A stretch of 64,000 nucleotides of DNA, from the NCBI GenBank assembly GCA_963377175.1, contig CAUJNA010003777.1:201109-265108 (forward strand). The letters run 5' to 3'. The translations under genes were made by a program, and so were the position numbers. Source of the DNA: Effrenium voratum (Eukaryota > Sar > Dinophyceae > Suessiales > Symbiodiniaceae). The notes under the pieces were generated by a model. That model did not search any database. It was not told the origin of the DNA and saw only the letters and a program-made list of their open reading frames with translations. Below are positions 48,975-61,400 of the stretch, in pieces. The number at the start of each line of letters is the position of its first letter. Position 1 is the first letter of the stretch.

Positions 48975-49109
48975 TAATGTTGACCCCATATGAATCAACC
49001 ACAGTGTATTCATAGGGGTCCCGGTGTTCCTAGGTTTGGGATTCAGCACTTTTGGAGGGGAACACCTCCATACGAATAAACGGGGTTGACTAATATGGGG
49101 TCAACATTG
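48975..49109 (+). mobile_element. Family C TIR element, copy 2
   Basis: From TAATGTTGACCCCATATG to ATATGGGGTCAACATTGA, sharing the interior CACTTTTGGAGGGGAACACC with copy 1. Confidence 0.82.
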
Positions 49110-49397
49110 ACAGAGTTTCCTCCATTTCCCTTGTTGGAACCTCCAACAGTTGCAGTTTCAACGGAACCCACTGGTGAATTGTAAGAATTGAAGGGGAAAG
49201 CCACCGACCACTGACCAACAAACTGTTTTGTTTTTGCACGGGCAATAGCCACGGAGGGTTTTTTTTTGCAGAACCAGAGCTTCCTGGAGAGACGCAGCCC
49301 GCTAGCCAATGCCAAAGCCGGCCAAAGCACCCCAAAAACAACTTGAAGTGATGAGCCCATTTCAAGATCGGGCCCTCCCAGGAGGCCTCGTGAAATT

Positions 49398-49545
49398 CAT
49401 GTGAGCCACAATCAAAACCTGGGTAGATGAAGGTTAGTAAGGGACAATCCCAACCATAAATAGCTGCGGATATCCGGCTTCTTAATTCTTTACTTGGTTC
49501 TGGGTAGACCCTTTTAATACCAGGTTTTGATTGTGACTCATGTGG
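49398..49545 (+). mobile_element. Family F TIR element (single copy seen)
   Basis: CATGTGAGCCACAATCAAAA CCTGG at the left pairs with CCAGGTTTTGATTGTGACTC ATGTG at the right, with one mismatch in about 25 bp. Confidence 0.78.
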
Positions 49546-49648
49546 TTCCGGGAACTGTGAATCAATCTGCAAACCTGATGGTTCATGGTGAGTCCAACCT
49601 ATGGTACGTCTGAGTCGGGTGCTGTTGCGAACGTCACACGTCGCCGAG

Positions 49649-49697
49649 GTTCACATTGGGAGAACAGAGCTTCCGACGCCTCGTGTGGCGGCGCCGC
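49649..49697 (+). CDS. Candidate exon, unknown protein
   Basis: From CGCCGAG|G it reads VHIGRTELPTPRVAAP, with GC donors at the run of GCG codons. The right end is approximate. A family F TIR element lies about 100 bases upstream. Confidence 0.35.
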
Positions 49698-50848
49698 AGT
49701 CTGGGGGCTCAACAAAAGGGCCAGCAAAAGGAAGCCACAAGGCAATCATGGGATTGATCGATAGCCCCATGTTTGATTACGTGGTTTTGGCCAATCCAGC
49801 CATGGTTTTGTGTCGTTTTCCTATACCACCTTTAAGGTTGTCTCGAAAAAAATAAATAAAACTATCGGGGTCTAAACATGAGACGGAATCAGATACGACA
49901 ATATCGGTGCACCTTGGGGTTACGCGGCTGGCCGGAAGGCCATTTTGTTTGTTTGACCGGGTACAAATCAGAACCAAGGGCATCGCACCAGCTGAGGATC
50001 CAAATCCTTGCAGAGCTTCGGGATGTTGGAGGAGTCTTTGGCAATGCCCTGAACCTGTTGTATCTTGCTGAGTTTGTGTGAAGCTTTGGGATGTACCCGT
50101 TCAAGTTCCAAGTTAGCTTCGTCACTGCTTAATACGCAAAAAGGTCGGAAAAGCGGTGAGTAGAAACCTCAAATGGGTCTGTTAACATGCCTTTTCATGG
50201 CTGGTCGAAACACGGTCAAGGCACTGTTGACCAAGAAACCTGGTCAACAGGTCCCAACAAACAGATTTCGATCGCTTGCACCAAAGGACATCATGAGCAT
50301 AACGTCAGGAAGGAATCCATGTGTGTGATCCAACCCATTGAACCGTCACCCAACAATTAGCAAAAGTGCGGGGTGTTTGGCTTAGTGCCAACATGTGGCC
50401 TACACTGTTCCCTCCTTCGGGCAACATGTCGAACCTGGCACAACGTTGCCCTGAGTACCTGGATGCATGGGCTTGACCCTGCGTCATGTGTGACTTTCCA
50501 GCCATAGGAAAGCAACGGCAGCTGTCCCACCTCACTCTTGCCTTCCACGCGGATTGCGCTACTCGTGATTGATCCGAGGACATCCACGTTATGCCCTGAA
50601 CTCTCAAAGACACCTCTGGTTCTAAAATGTCTAACGAGCCAGGCCTGGAAAAAGGGAAAAATGACCTAAAAGGAAGCAAGAATGGGTGAGACCTGTGAAA
50701 GCCAAATTGATGGCACCACGAGAGCGTGAAAAAAGGGTCCTTCGGTGACAGCCCCAATTGGGATGGGTTCATCAATCCGGGGTTCATCGAAAGCTTAAGG
50801 CCCGCCGCAAAAGAAGGGAACACACCTTGGCACGCATCGACCACTGAG

Positions 50849-50977
50849 GTGTCCTGGGTGGAGATTGCATCGCCTCCGATGGTCGTGAAAGGAGCGTCCT
50901 GTACGCTTGCTGCGTTTGCCTTTGGACCGATCCCCTTCTGAAGGATCGCGCCCTGGAGGGGATCTTGCTGGTTCTCA
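50849..50977 (+). CDS. Candidate exon, Cys-containing hydrophobic protein
   Basis: From CACTGAG|G (two leading bases) the best frame reads VLGGDCIASDGRERSVLYAC, CVCLWTDPLLKDRALEGILL, then VL, ending near GC donor GCAAAA. A second frame (VSWVEIASPPMVVKGASCTL) is open until a TGA at 50939, which favours the first. The family is not recognised. Confidence 0.45.
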
Positions 50978-51842
50978 GCAAAAAATGAGGTAAGGAGCCC
51001 TATAAACCAGCTGCTATGGTCTTCTTTCAGGAAACTCCTTCCGGTTTATTCCCAACACCCTCAGTCATTCCCTACTGAGCACCAGCAAGGTTTCTACAGG
51101 TTTCTCCACTCTTGGACCAAAAGAGGGTGCCTACTTGTTTCTACTTTGCACTTACGGCAAGCTCACCGAGGGAAAGCGAACGATTCATGATGAGGACATG
51201 AATCCTCAATTTAGGTTATTGAACTAGAGGAACTCGTGGAGATGCATGCATGTTTGAAGCAAACAACCTGGTACGCGTTGTTTGATCCACCAAAAAAGCA
51301 ACTTGTCCAAGTTTTCGGGACTCATTTGGGTAGCTGAAAAATTAGAAGCATGAAGACAAATGAATTTAGTAGTCCCCAGCAATGTCTCCAAAGCCCAGAC
51401 TAGTATTCTTGCTCAGATGCATAGTGACTGGGACGTCTCTGTTGCACAATGGCCGTCGTTTTCAACAGAAACAAGCAGGTGTCCCGTTGCAGCATAAGGA
51501 TGTTTTTCCTCGGAGGCTCTTGAAAACCAAATGCCTGGGGTGGCTTTAAAGATGCGTCTCTGAATGGCGAGCTCGCTGGGAAGGTCCTTTCTTGGGATTT
51601 GGAACTGCAACATTTGCAGCTAGGCGACCCATTGGTCCGGGAGGTTGCTAAGCCAATAGCCCCCTATTCACCCTCAAGGAACCCCAAGTTGACTCCCGGT
51701 CGACCCCCTTTGTAAACTCATACTGCAACTAGAGTTACGCACCATTTAGCGATCCACGCCCCCGCAAGCTCGCACATGAGCCGAATGGTTTTGTAATTAT
51801 GCCGGGGCATGCTTTGTGTCTTGGGACTCCGCAAGCCTAACA

Positions 51843-51933
51843 GGGGCGACGGTTGCGCCTTATCTCAGCCTGGAAGATCTAATTTGTACATATGGATTCC
51901 ACCAGGATTGGGTCGCCCTGTTTGAACGTGGTT
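51843..51933 (+). CDS. Weak candidate exon
   Basis: From CTAACAG|G the frame reads ATVAPYLSLEDLICTYGFHQ then DWVALFERGC to a possible GC donor GCACAT. No local GC peak, so it may be chance. Confidence 0.25.
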
Positions 51934-52561
51934 GTACGCACATTGTTCAAACAGTCTTCGTTTGTTATTCCAGTAAAGGAGGTCAGGGTTTGTGTGTTTA
52001 AACACAATTTGCCCAAATCTGGATGCTGCCAACAAGCAACCAAATGGGAAGTGGATAGCCATAGTGCTCACTTGGAACTGACTTCCCCCAGAAACCATTG
52101 GACAAGTTGGTGTGCGTGTGGGTGTGTGTGTGTGGGTGTTTTTTGTTTGAGGGGACCTGTTTAAAGGAAACCGAGTGGAAAAGACTATGTTGGTGGGCTG
52201 GCTGGCCTGGTTGCTCGAGGTTTTGCACCCGGTTGTTTGGCGGATTTCACCCTGCAAAACCATGTTTGGTGGGCTCGGGGTCCCACTGAGATTCGAATCA
52301 ACTGACCAGTAAAAGAATTGGTTCCAAGTTGTTTTTTGCTCCTGGCAACTGGGGGTTGGGTTGGCTGTTCCAACTCTAAAGTCCTTCTTGTTTGGTTTCT
52401 GCATTAGAACTCAAACGAACCCGACAGGGTTCCAGGTGTTTTGACCAAACAGGGTCGCTGGCTGCCCAAGTGACAGGAGCGAGCTGGGGGTCGTGGTTGG
52501 AAGCAAGACACTGCGCTGCTGGGGGTCTCGGTTAGAGGGAAAGGAGACGAGAGAGCTTCCT

Positions 52562-52674
52562 CTTACTCCAAAACTTTGTTTTTTGCGGATCCTGTTTTGG
52601 AGTAAGACCTGGAGTGAGACCTAGGGTATTAGGAGTGTCCCCAAAATATGGATTAACTGGGCATTCCTAATACC
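52562..52674. repeat. Two adjacent hairpins
   Basis: CTTACTCCAAAAC pairs with GTTTTGGAGTAAG (52562-52606, perfect 13 bp). GGTATTAGGAGTG pairs with CATTCCTAATACC (52625-52674, one mismatch). Possibly remnants of TIR elements. Confidence 0.8.
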
Positions 52675-53448
52675 TCATCCATTTTGTAAGGATTGGGAGC
52701 TTTGTTTGGGTTTTGGACCCCCGCAGGTTCCCTTCGTCCACCTGGGTTGCTACTCACTTAATCAGCGCCCCACACAAACAAGTGCATGCTACAATCCCTC
52801 TGGGCTTAGTCATCCTCTTTGCACACATCCGGGAGTTGTGAAATCTACCTGTGGCCTCCCCAAGTTTTCCTGGACTCAGTCACTTTGGTGATGCAAACAA
52901 CTTCTTCGAATCTTCGTGCGAAGAAGTACTAATCTGTGCGGGAAATGAGTGACCTTAGAGGTTGGACCGGTCATCCCAGACCCCCAGTCCCTGTGAATTC
53001 TATCAATGGGTGCTGTTTTGCCCATGCCAACTCGACTGAGGCTAGGAACAGTCTTTGGTGATGCTTCCCTACCTTTGTGAGCAACCCTGGGTTTAGCCGG
53101 CCATTGCTGTGGCAGTTTTGTCTTTATGAGGAACACAATACATGATGTTTTGACAGTGTCTGGGTCTTAAAGTCAGAAACCGGTTGGCGGCTTTCCCCCT
53201 TTCACCTACCACTTAAACATGGGTGGGTAATTGATTAAAGTGGTCATGGGAATGACCCATGTTGGTACCACACAAAGGGGGGGGGTGTTCCACAGCCATG
53301 GTGAGTGATGGGGCCAAATGGCTGTTTCTTAGACGGAATCCGCTTCTGTTCACCCACAACGTGATGGGGAACACTTGGTTTCCCATGCGGTAGCTGTCGG
53401 TCCATTCAAGTGGCTACCTAAAAATTGCCTCAAAGGCACCCCCGCAAA

Positions 53449-53453
53449 AAGGA

Positions 53454-53493
<40 letters not shown>

Positions 53494-53495
53494 AA
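53449..53495. repeat. (GAAA)n microsatellite
   Basis: About eleven GAAA units. Confidence 0.95.
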
Positions 53496-53914
53496 CAAGC
53501 AGCATGATTGCCCCTGAACATGTTTACTCCCCAGATTTGCATGCGTGGGGCGCATGGGAAACCCAGGATTCTGGATGGGGTGGATCCCATTTGAGATCCT
53601 CACTTCGGGGAGTACACCTCCAATCCACCCTGAGCTGTTGTGTCAAAGGGAAACTGAAGGGAGACCCACTCTTTTCGGGAGTTCCCCATATGGTGCCAGC
53701 CAGAAAACGACCCACTCAGTACGCTGAGTACTAATCAGCTTGGGGGGCGTCGCCGTATACCGACCGAATTAAACAACTGAAATTCGGGGAGGGTGACCCT
53801 TGGAATTCCATTGAAGTTTCTCGTACGACCCAATTTTGACACCGGGGACCCTGCCCCCGCCGGGACCCTGCCCCCGCCGGGAGCGAACCGCGGCGCGTTG
53901 CGACGCACCACGAG

Positions 53915-53957
53915 GTCGATGCCCGACCTGCACTTCGCATCCGGGGCCACCGGATGG
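53915..53957 (+). CDS. Candidate exon, unknown protein
   Basis: From CCACGAG|G (phase 2) it reads SMPDLHFASGATGW to GC donor GCCGCC. The frame is open on both sides (upstream ANRGALRRTTR, downstream AAAAQRHAERAREPG), so the exon may reach 54030. A 17-bp direct repeat of GGGACCCTGCCCCCGCC lies just upstream (about 53846-53879). Confidence 0.42.
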
Positions 53958-55165
53958 GCCGCCGCTGCCCAGCGACATGCTGAACGAGCGCGGGAGCCCG
54001 GGCGAAGAGACGTGACGCCTTACTCAAACAAACACGTGTCACGCGGCCTGGGGGGGAGGGAGAGGTGGAGGGAGCCCAAACAAGCCCCAAGCAAAGCATT
54101 CTTATAATGAGGGCTTACTAAGGGCGTATTCCCTCCCCGATGACCCAAGAAACCACAATACACATTTGGAGTTGTAGATTCACCATTTCTCCCTGGGAAG
54201 GGCAGATCTTGCCACTTCGTATAGGGCAGTGTGTGAGTTGTTTCTGCGTTTAGCCCAATTTGTAGAGGGAATCCCATAGAGGGGGACCTTCCTTTTGGCG
54301 TTCCATGATGCAGGTCTTCACGCCGATCCAAGGGACACCCGTTTGAAGCCAGGAGACGAAGCCTGGTTGAAGCCCAGGTCCATTCTTAAAAAAAAGTGGT
54401 TTGGGGCTGGTTACATCCAAAACACGGATCCGAATTTCAATTGGTGACGGGCTGGCACTGCTCATATGTGACGGGGTCAAAAAATCCGTTTGCTTGGGGG
54501 TTGGTAGGGATGCTCATGGAGCCCTTGGGAATATAGAATTGCGCAGTTTACGTGAGTTGTGACCATGATGCAGCATTGCCGAGCCACCCTTTTTGCAACC
54601 CACTGCGTTCCTGGATTTCAGTCACTTGTTTGAAAACCAGCTTGGAGCAAAACAACATGTTTGGATTATTGACCCGGGACATGAGCCTTGGTGAGAGTGA
54701 CGTAAGAGTTGCACGTCAACTTGGTGAATGCATCCGTTTGGCTCCAGCCGCTGTGGTCGGCCCGCAAAAGCTCGCCGCTGACCCGCGAACCGCTGATCGC
54801 CGCAAATCCTTAGCTCGACTATGGCGAAGTCTGCCGTGGCTCCTTGGCTGGCAACCTGACTATGGCGACCCATTCGGGGTTGAAGCGACCAAAATCCCAT
54901 GAAGGACCATCCAGTACTTTGGGATCCACTGTTTGCAGGCTTCGGAAATACCAAATGTTCAGACATAATATGGAACCTTCGACTTTTCACCTAATATTTG
55001 TATAGAAAGTTGTCTCGGCCTCAAGATTTCCAGTTTTGCGTGAGAGTTCAGCGTGGGTTTGTTGTCACTTTTCGGGAACATGAGGTGTTTCCCCCTCACA
55101 AAGTCTTGTGCCTTGGCAAAAGTGAAGCCAGGCACAAAGGGTCTTTGAAGGGTCGTTCACCCCAA
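53958..55165. other. Mixed stretch before the LHC gene
   Basis: A GC-rich island at about 54730-54880 has open frames on both strands (+ strand text GECIRLAPAAVVGPQKLAAD) but no deciding splice motif. It could be the last exon of an upstream gene. Confidence 0.35.
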
Positions 55166-55279
55166 ATGGCTGTGGGTCAAAACCAATGGTACCATTTTGG
55201 AGTAGGTGCACCAATGACTTTAGTCTATTTAGTGGAGATTGGGATGTTCACTGGGGGTACAGGATTTTGACCCATGGCC
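55166..55279 (+). mobile_element. Family B TIR element, copy 4, just upstream of the LHC start
   Basis: From TGGCTGTGGGTCAAAACC, through CCATTTTGGAGTAGGTG, to GGATTTTGACCCATGGCCA, with inverted ends. It ends 22 bases before the proposed LHC start codon. Confidence 0.83.
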
Positions 55280-55301
55280 AAATCTTCTTGTCCTTTGCGC
55301 C

Positions 55302-55412
55302 ATGCGCCAGGCACTGGGCGTGGGTGCGACCCTGGGCTCTTTGGCCTTCATCACGCCCTCTGCGCCGAATTCCCTCCGCGGCTCCGCGCCCGCGTCCGCG
55401 GCCGCATCGAAC
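55302..55412 (+). CDS. LHC exon 1: signal peptide and start of plastid transit peptide
   Basis: The ATG at 55302 gives a short basic start (MRQ), a hydrophobic core ([13 protein letters not shown]) and then [12 protein letters not shown] followed by an Ala/Ser-rich tail. The order signal peptide, then an FVAP-like motif (here FITP), then a Ser/Ala/Arg-rich transit region is the known layout of peridinin-dinoflagellate plastid presequences. The exon ends in phase 0 at a GC donor (GCACCC). An alternative is that the exon starts after AG|G at 55311 and the true Met is further upstream. Confidence 0.72.
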
Positions 55413-58400
55413 GCACCCTGTCCAGAGGTCGACTTGGATGTTCCACTCGGGCTATGACGGGCAACAAGTGGGCCTAGAGGGGGGTGATTGACTTATATCC
55501 TTGGCTTACTAAGTTTCTTGAACAGACAAGTTATGACATGAGAAAGTAGGTGGCGGAATTCCCGGTAGATGTGGCTAACAGTGGTGATTAGACCAACTGT
55601 GCTTCCTTATTTTGCTCTTTGTTGCTGCCTGTTTCTTTCGTTTTTTATCGTATGACTTTTGTCCTTTCTAGCACCTGTTTAGTCGGTCCTGGCCAAAAAT
55701 GCAATTTATGTTGCCTTTCTGAGTCTGCCTCTGAGTGGATTGAAGTGGGCGTGGCTCAAAATTAACCAGGACGGATTGCGCAGGTCCATGTTTCCACTTG
55801 CCAGGGTTCCATTTTGGCACCGGTGTTTTGTGCCACAGCCAAGTGTTCCTTTTGGGCAGCCCGTCGTCGATCCGGAGGCATCGTCCACCGCAACTCACGG
55901 CGCGGCAGCCACGGCGGTGGCGACGGCGGCACTGGCACTGGTGGCCGGGCGACGTGCAGGCGAGAGATCTGGTTTTGCCCGATGCGTGTGTTTGTTTGTG
56001 TTTGTGTGTTTCGTTGTGTTTTGTTGTGTTTCGTTATGTGTGTGTGTGTGTTTTAGAATGTGGATGTGTGGTTTTCCAGTTGCTTGTCCTGTTTAATATT
56101 GCATTTCCAGGGACTTCATCGTGCGTGCGTGTTTTTCGGGTACCCGTTTTGGGGTTGTCTTCTAGGAACGCTAACAGGAAATCACACATTTTTCGGGGTC
56201 TCGCTATTCCGACACATATCCATATCTTGTCCCACAACTGGGGGGCGCAAAAAAGACTTGTTTTCAGATTCTGATCGATATGTGTGTCCTAAGATATTAA
56301 ATCGTTTTGCAGCCTAGTCATGGCGAGCTCTCCATGGCGCGGATGCCTTTCGGGATCCGTGTCTTGTTTAAGGTGTTGGAATGAAATCTCACTGGGGTAG
56401 GGTTGGGCGAATTTGTTAAACCTTTCAGGCCCGATTCGGCCGCCTTGTCAAGGGGAGCCAACGGGAGGTTGCTCAAAAATTGTTCAATCATGTTTAATCC
56501 AGGATTGACCCAACCCAAAAACAGTTTGGCTTGGTTCTAGTCAGTTTAGCGTGGTGATCTATTTTCTCCGAAAGGACACCAATGTCTATGAGGGGCCAGA
56601 CCCAGGGTTTCCCGCACCTCTCATCACACGTACGTTGGTCGAAAGCCGGGCTTGACGGGGCTTCCTTGGGCCTCCCGTGCCTATCAGGTCTTCGCATTCC
56701 CTTGGTCAATGTGAAGAATGGCGATCGGGTTGAACGCGAAGAACTGTGGGATAATTTCACTGGACACTATCTCTTAGTGTTTTGTTTTTGAAGGTGACAC
56801 CTTCTAATGACGGCTTGCCTGTACCAACCAAACACACTGATTGACCAACTTCAGCTTGGGGCAGACTTGGTGGGACATGCGTCTAAGATAAACTTCTAGA
56901 TCGGGTTGAATGGAAGCTGTACACAAACTCCGGCAAGCCAGAGATCCAATTGGCTTGTCCATCAGAGATAGTTCGACAGAGCAAGCCAAAGCTCGCTTGC
57001 TCGCTGGGTTGTGAGCCGTTCCTGAAAGAATCTCCAAAGGCAAGCGACAGAGTCGAACATTGGGTTGGGGAATGGTCAGTGCTGGCACTTCCGATCAATG
57101 AGCTGGGCAGGATGTGTTCAAACAGTCAGACCTTGGTCGCGGGAAAACCAAAGGAGCCTTTTTGTCAACAGCATGTTCACTCAGGCACCTTTTGACCCTT
57201 GAGAAATCTTCATGTTCATGTTTGCTTTTTGCGTATCCCAGATTTGGGCCCTGAGTGGAATTCCATTGAGGGTACACTCCTTAATTTGGTGGAATTGGAA
57301 GACTGGGCACATTGTTAACTGGGGGACCTTAAGTCCCACACCCGTGGTCCCTTAAACTTAAGGAAGGAAGGAAGGAAGGAAGGAAGGAAGGAAGGAAGGA
57401 AGGAAGGGAGGGGGACCCTTTCTCGTGCCTCGCGTGCAGGCAGGAAGCCGGACCGCATCATCCTGGGGGCGGAGGACAGGGCGGTCCGTTGATCCGTCAC
57501 GTCTCACTCCACGGGTCTCCACACGACTTTAGTCCTTTGGGACTGACTTTGGCGAACAGAAGTTTGAACCTTCAGCATCCAACCACAGCGCGATGTTTCA
57601 ACCAGCTATGTCCTTTTGAAGGCGGCTGAAACGAGTCTGGTTCTGCTTTTTTCCACAGATTCCCAGACATGTGGTGCCATGCTGTCAACTTGCTTTCCGG
57701 AGGGATGTCTCTTTATGGTCCACCAAACAACAAGGCTTATGAGTTCCAGATCCCACAATTAAGCATGAGTTCCGGGTACCCACCAAAGTGGTTTTCTTTT
57801 GGTGTCCCTCTAAGCCAACCCCAAACCGGGCACCCAGAAAAACGCACAGGAGCGGAGCTTCCACGCAAAAAGCACTTCAGGTACAAATGGGCCACCCTTA
57901 GCCAGGTCCCCCAGTAGCGCCCTTTTACCCCCTTTTTTGGGAGGGGTCCCCTACTAAAATAGACCAGAGAAAAAGATCGGGTACCCTTATTCTAACCTCT
58001 CTACTGGACGGCCACCCCTAGGTACTGACCCTCCCAATGTTTGCCAGGAGAAGTTTGCCGGCGGGCTCATCGGCGGGGAGTCTGCCTTCGCGGGCCAGGA
58101 TTTCAACTTTGACCCGCTGGGACTCGCCGCGAAGTGCGCGCCTTGACAGAGAGAGGCTCTGGGTAAAGCGCCCCAAAGCCCCAACGGGGCATCAGTTTTT
58201 GTAGGTCAAGCTATACAAGGGTTGGAATTGTTATATAGAGTGGCCATGAGTTACTTTTGTGTTATGGTGCCCCGAAGTCTCATTCTGAATATTTAGCCCC
58301 TTATACTACTGCAAGGATGATAGTGAAGCTTCTATAGCCCCTTATACCCATTTTGGTAGTCAATGGGTTTTGATCAAATTGGAAGACACTCAATTTATTG

Positions 58401-61400
58401 GTGTGCTATTGCTTTCCCTTTAAGCCAACCACATAGAAGGATTCCCTCAAAAAGAAATATGCATGTATATACGCAAACGAGTTGAGTGATGACCTCCCTC
58501 AAATCGCACACTTTCAACAGGAACATTAGACTGTATCCCGTCAGACATGGTTGCTCTTTAGTTTCACCTTAAACCGTTGCCCAGACATGTCCAAAAACAC
58601 ATGCCGCTTTGCAGGGATGTAGTTTGAGCTCGACTCTGGAATATGAAGCAACCACTATCACTTATATCACCATACATATCTCTATATTATGTACATCCAC
58701 GCCCCTTCTACCCTGAGTTCCTGGAGGTAGATCTTTTTGGGATCATTTCACTGGTAACCAAACAGTTGGACTTTTTTGGGCCCATCCACTCAGGAAGTGA
58801 GTCTATAAATAGGACATGTGTTTCTTAGTCTCATATTATATAAACAACTACGCATCAGAACCTTCTTATTCTGCAAAGCAAGCACAGTTTCCTCTCTCGG
58901 TTTGTGGGTATTTAGTCCAAACCAAGTAACCATCTTAAGATCAACTCGGGAGAACAGATCCTATACAATGCTTGAACTCATCTTTGTGCTCCCATCTTTG
59001 TGTATAACACACGTCAAAGCAAAGATCCTTTGATCGACTAAGGAGAAGTTCCTGAAGCATCATTGAGGGTATATAAGCCATTTTCCCCTCTCGGTTTATC
59101 GGTTTAGGGGTAATTGGTGCAAACCTTACCCATTTTCCCCTCTCGGTCTATGGGTAATTGGTGCAAACCTTACCCATGTTCCCCTATCGGTGTAGGGGTA
59201 ATTAGTGCAAACCTCAGACTCAGACTCAACCGAACGACTCAGGAGAAGTTCCTTCCTTGGTTCAGGGAGGCTGAGCTGAAGCACGGCCGCATTGCTATGC
59301 TCGCCTGGGTTGGCCTGGTGGTGCCCGAGTTCGTGCGCATCCCCGGGCCGGATGCTTGCTATGGCGCCAAGCGACCCGGTCTTGAAAGCCGGCTCCTTTT
59401 AGAGGGGTCGTCTTGGGTCGTTGCGTTGGGATTGGTGTGGGTCTGGTTATTCTTCTCCTCCTCCTCCTCTTTTTTTTTATTCTTGTTGCTTTTGTTGTTG
59501 TTATGGCTGAACCAAAGGCTATGGGTCACAGCCACCTTTTTGGCATATCTAGTTTGAACGGGAAGGATGTATCAAGTTGCTGCTTGCGGACCGTCTCAAC
59601 CCCCCTTCTCCTGGCTCTCCAGAGTTAAACCCTAAGGAGCCCTTTTTACTTGGAGGAAGCCAGGAAGAGGAAGAAGCGGGTTGGATGCTATGAAATTTGA
59701 CAGGCCACGTCGATTTTCGATTCGACCCTTTGCTTTTGATTTCCCTTTGCCGAAATGGGTAGGGGTCGAAACAGACGCTTGGCTGACTTCTGGAATTCCA
59801 GAGCTCTCATTCTTCCTTGAGAAGATTGGAATGTGACGTATCTGAAACGCCCAATTGTACCAGGCAACATTTTGCAGCGCGAAACCCTGAAATCGAAAGA
59901 TCCTGGAGTTTGCAAACTGGATTCTAAGTCCACCTTGGCATACTAAACAGACGGACCCCTGCAGGGTGTCCACTTGCCCATGGCTCCACTTCGGCGACGA
60001 ACACCTGAGGACTGTGGTGGAAGCCCACAACGCCTGCGCCGGGGATCCCTACTTCCCCTTCATCATTGACGCCACGGACTTCTACAACAAGGACCAAAAA
60101 CCTGGGTGTTTCCTTAAGCCGACCGGAGCCGATTCGCAAGCCAAAGGAATGTCATCATCCTTGGCCTGAAATAGTAATGGTATAGTTATCCCCACCGGGG
60201 CCCTTGAAGATGGAATTTGGAGAGGGGGTCTATGAGGTTCCCTCAAAATGCGTGGTAGTCTATACTGATGGGCACCAGCTCTCGAGTTCCCACAAAACCG
60301 CAAAGGACACACAAATGTCATTGCAAAAAATGTATTGACCCCTATATAGGGAGGGGTCCCAGTTAGGGTCCCAGTTAGGCCCCGTTCTCATCTCCATGTC
60401 TCATGGTTCCCCTGCACAAGTGGAATGTGCAGAATCCGGGCTTGGCCTCAGGATTGCCAGTTCGGCATGGAGATGAGTCGCATGTGTTCGATCAAACAAA
60501 ACAAATTGCCAAAGAATGAGAACCTGAAGGCGATTTCTTTGGTCGCCTCCAATGTCTTCATATTCGGTCGGACTCAACAGGATGTTTTCAGTGTACCCGG
60601 TATTCATGTTTTCCACCCGAAAGTAGAATGAGTGATAATCATTTCTGATATACCCCCGGCTTTCTAAAAAAAAAAAACTCATGTCTTCTGTGAACCCAGG
60701 GCATTTGGGCCGCTGGCCAGCATGATCTTGCCAGGATGGCCATCAGGTGGGCCCCCTCTTCCAGGCGGGCGTTGAGCGCCCAAAGTCGTTTAGAGCGAGG
60801 TCCATATAAACCTTGATCACCATATTGGTAGAGCTGCGCATTTGGGTAGATGGTTTGAACACTAGTGGTTGAAACATGTGAAAGCAAGAGGTTGGCCAAG
60901 TCCAACTAACCAAAGGCCACCAAACCTTTCTTTAAACAAAAGTGTCCCTTTTGTTTCCATGGCCACTGCAATTGGGGGAAACTGGTCCTGACATCGTGAC
61001 CATCCTTCGTGTTTTGATGTTTGGGTTCCTTGCTCACCGATCAATGAGTTGGGAAGTTGTGTTTGTAGCTTTTGATGGTTGGAGCACCTCCGAAATGGCG
61101 GGCGGGGAGAATCCCCATTCAATGATGTGCACGCAAGTGTAACTAAAGAAACATGAAATTCAGAATTATCATGTGAGCAGCGCCCGAAATCTCGATTGGC
61201 CATTTTAGTCGGTTCTAATAGCTGGTTTAATTGCTCCTTTTTCAGTAAGGCCTAGATGAACTTTACAAGCAGATTAGTAGAACTAAAAGTCAAGGAGTTG
61301 TGGGCCCGATATAGAAAGGCTTGTTTTGCAACCCCTGCGGACTCCCAAGGAAACCTCCAGAAGATTGTGTAGAAACTATTACACAAATACACATGTTTGC

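Larger units (their letters stand above)
50978..53914. other. Intron or intergenic stretch
   Basis: One weak exon candidate (51843), the twin hairpins, the (GAAA)n tract and a poly-G run near 53277-53286. No other gene signal. Confidence 0.45.

Noticed and set aside
56397..56520. GGGTTGGG...CCCAACCC pair as another TIR element
   Set aside because: Only about 8 bp pair at the ends and no second copy is seen.
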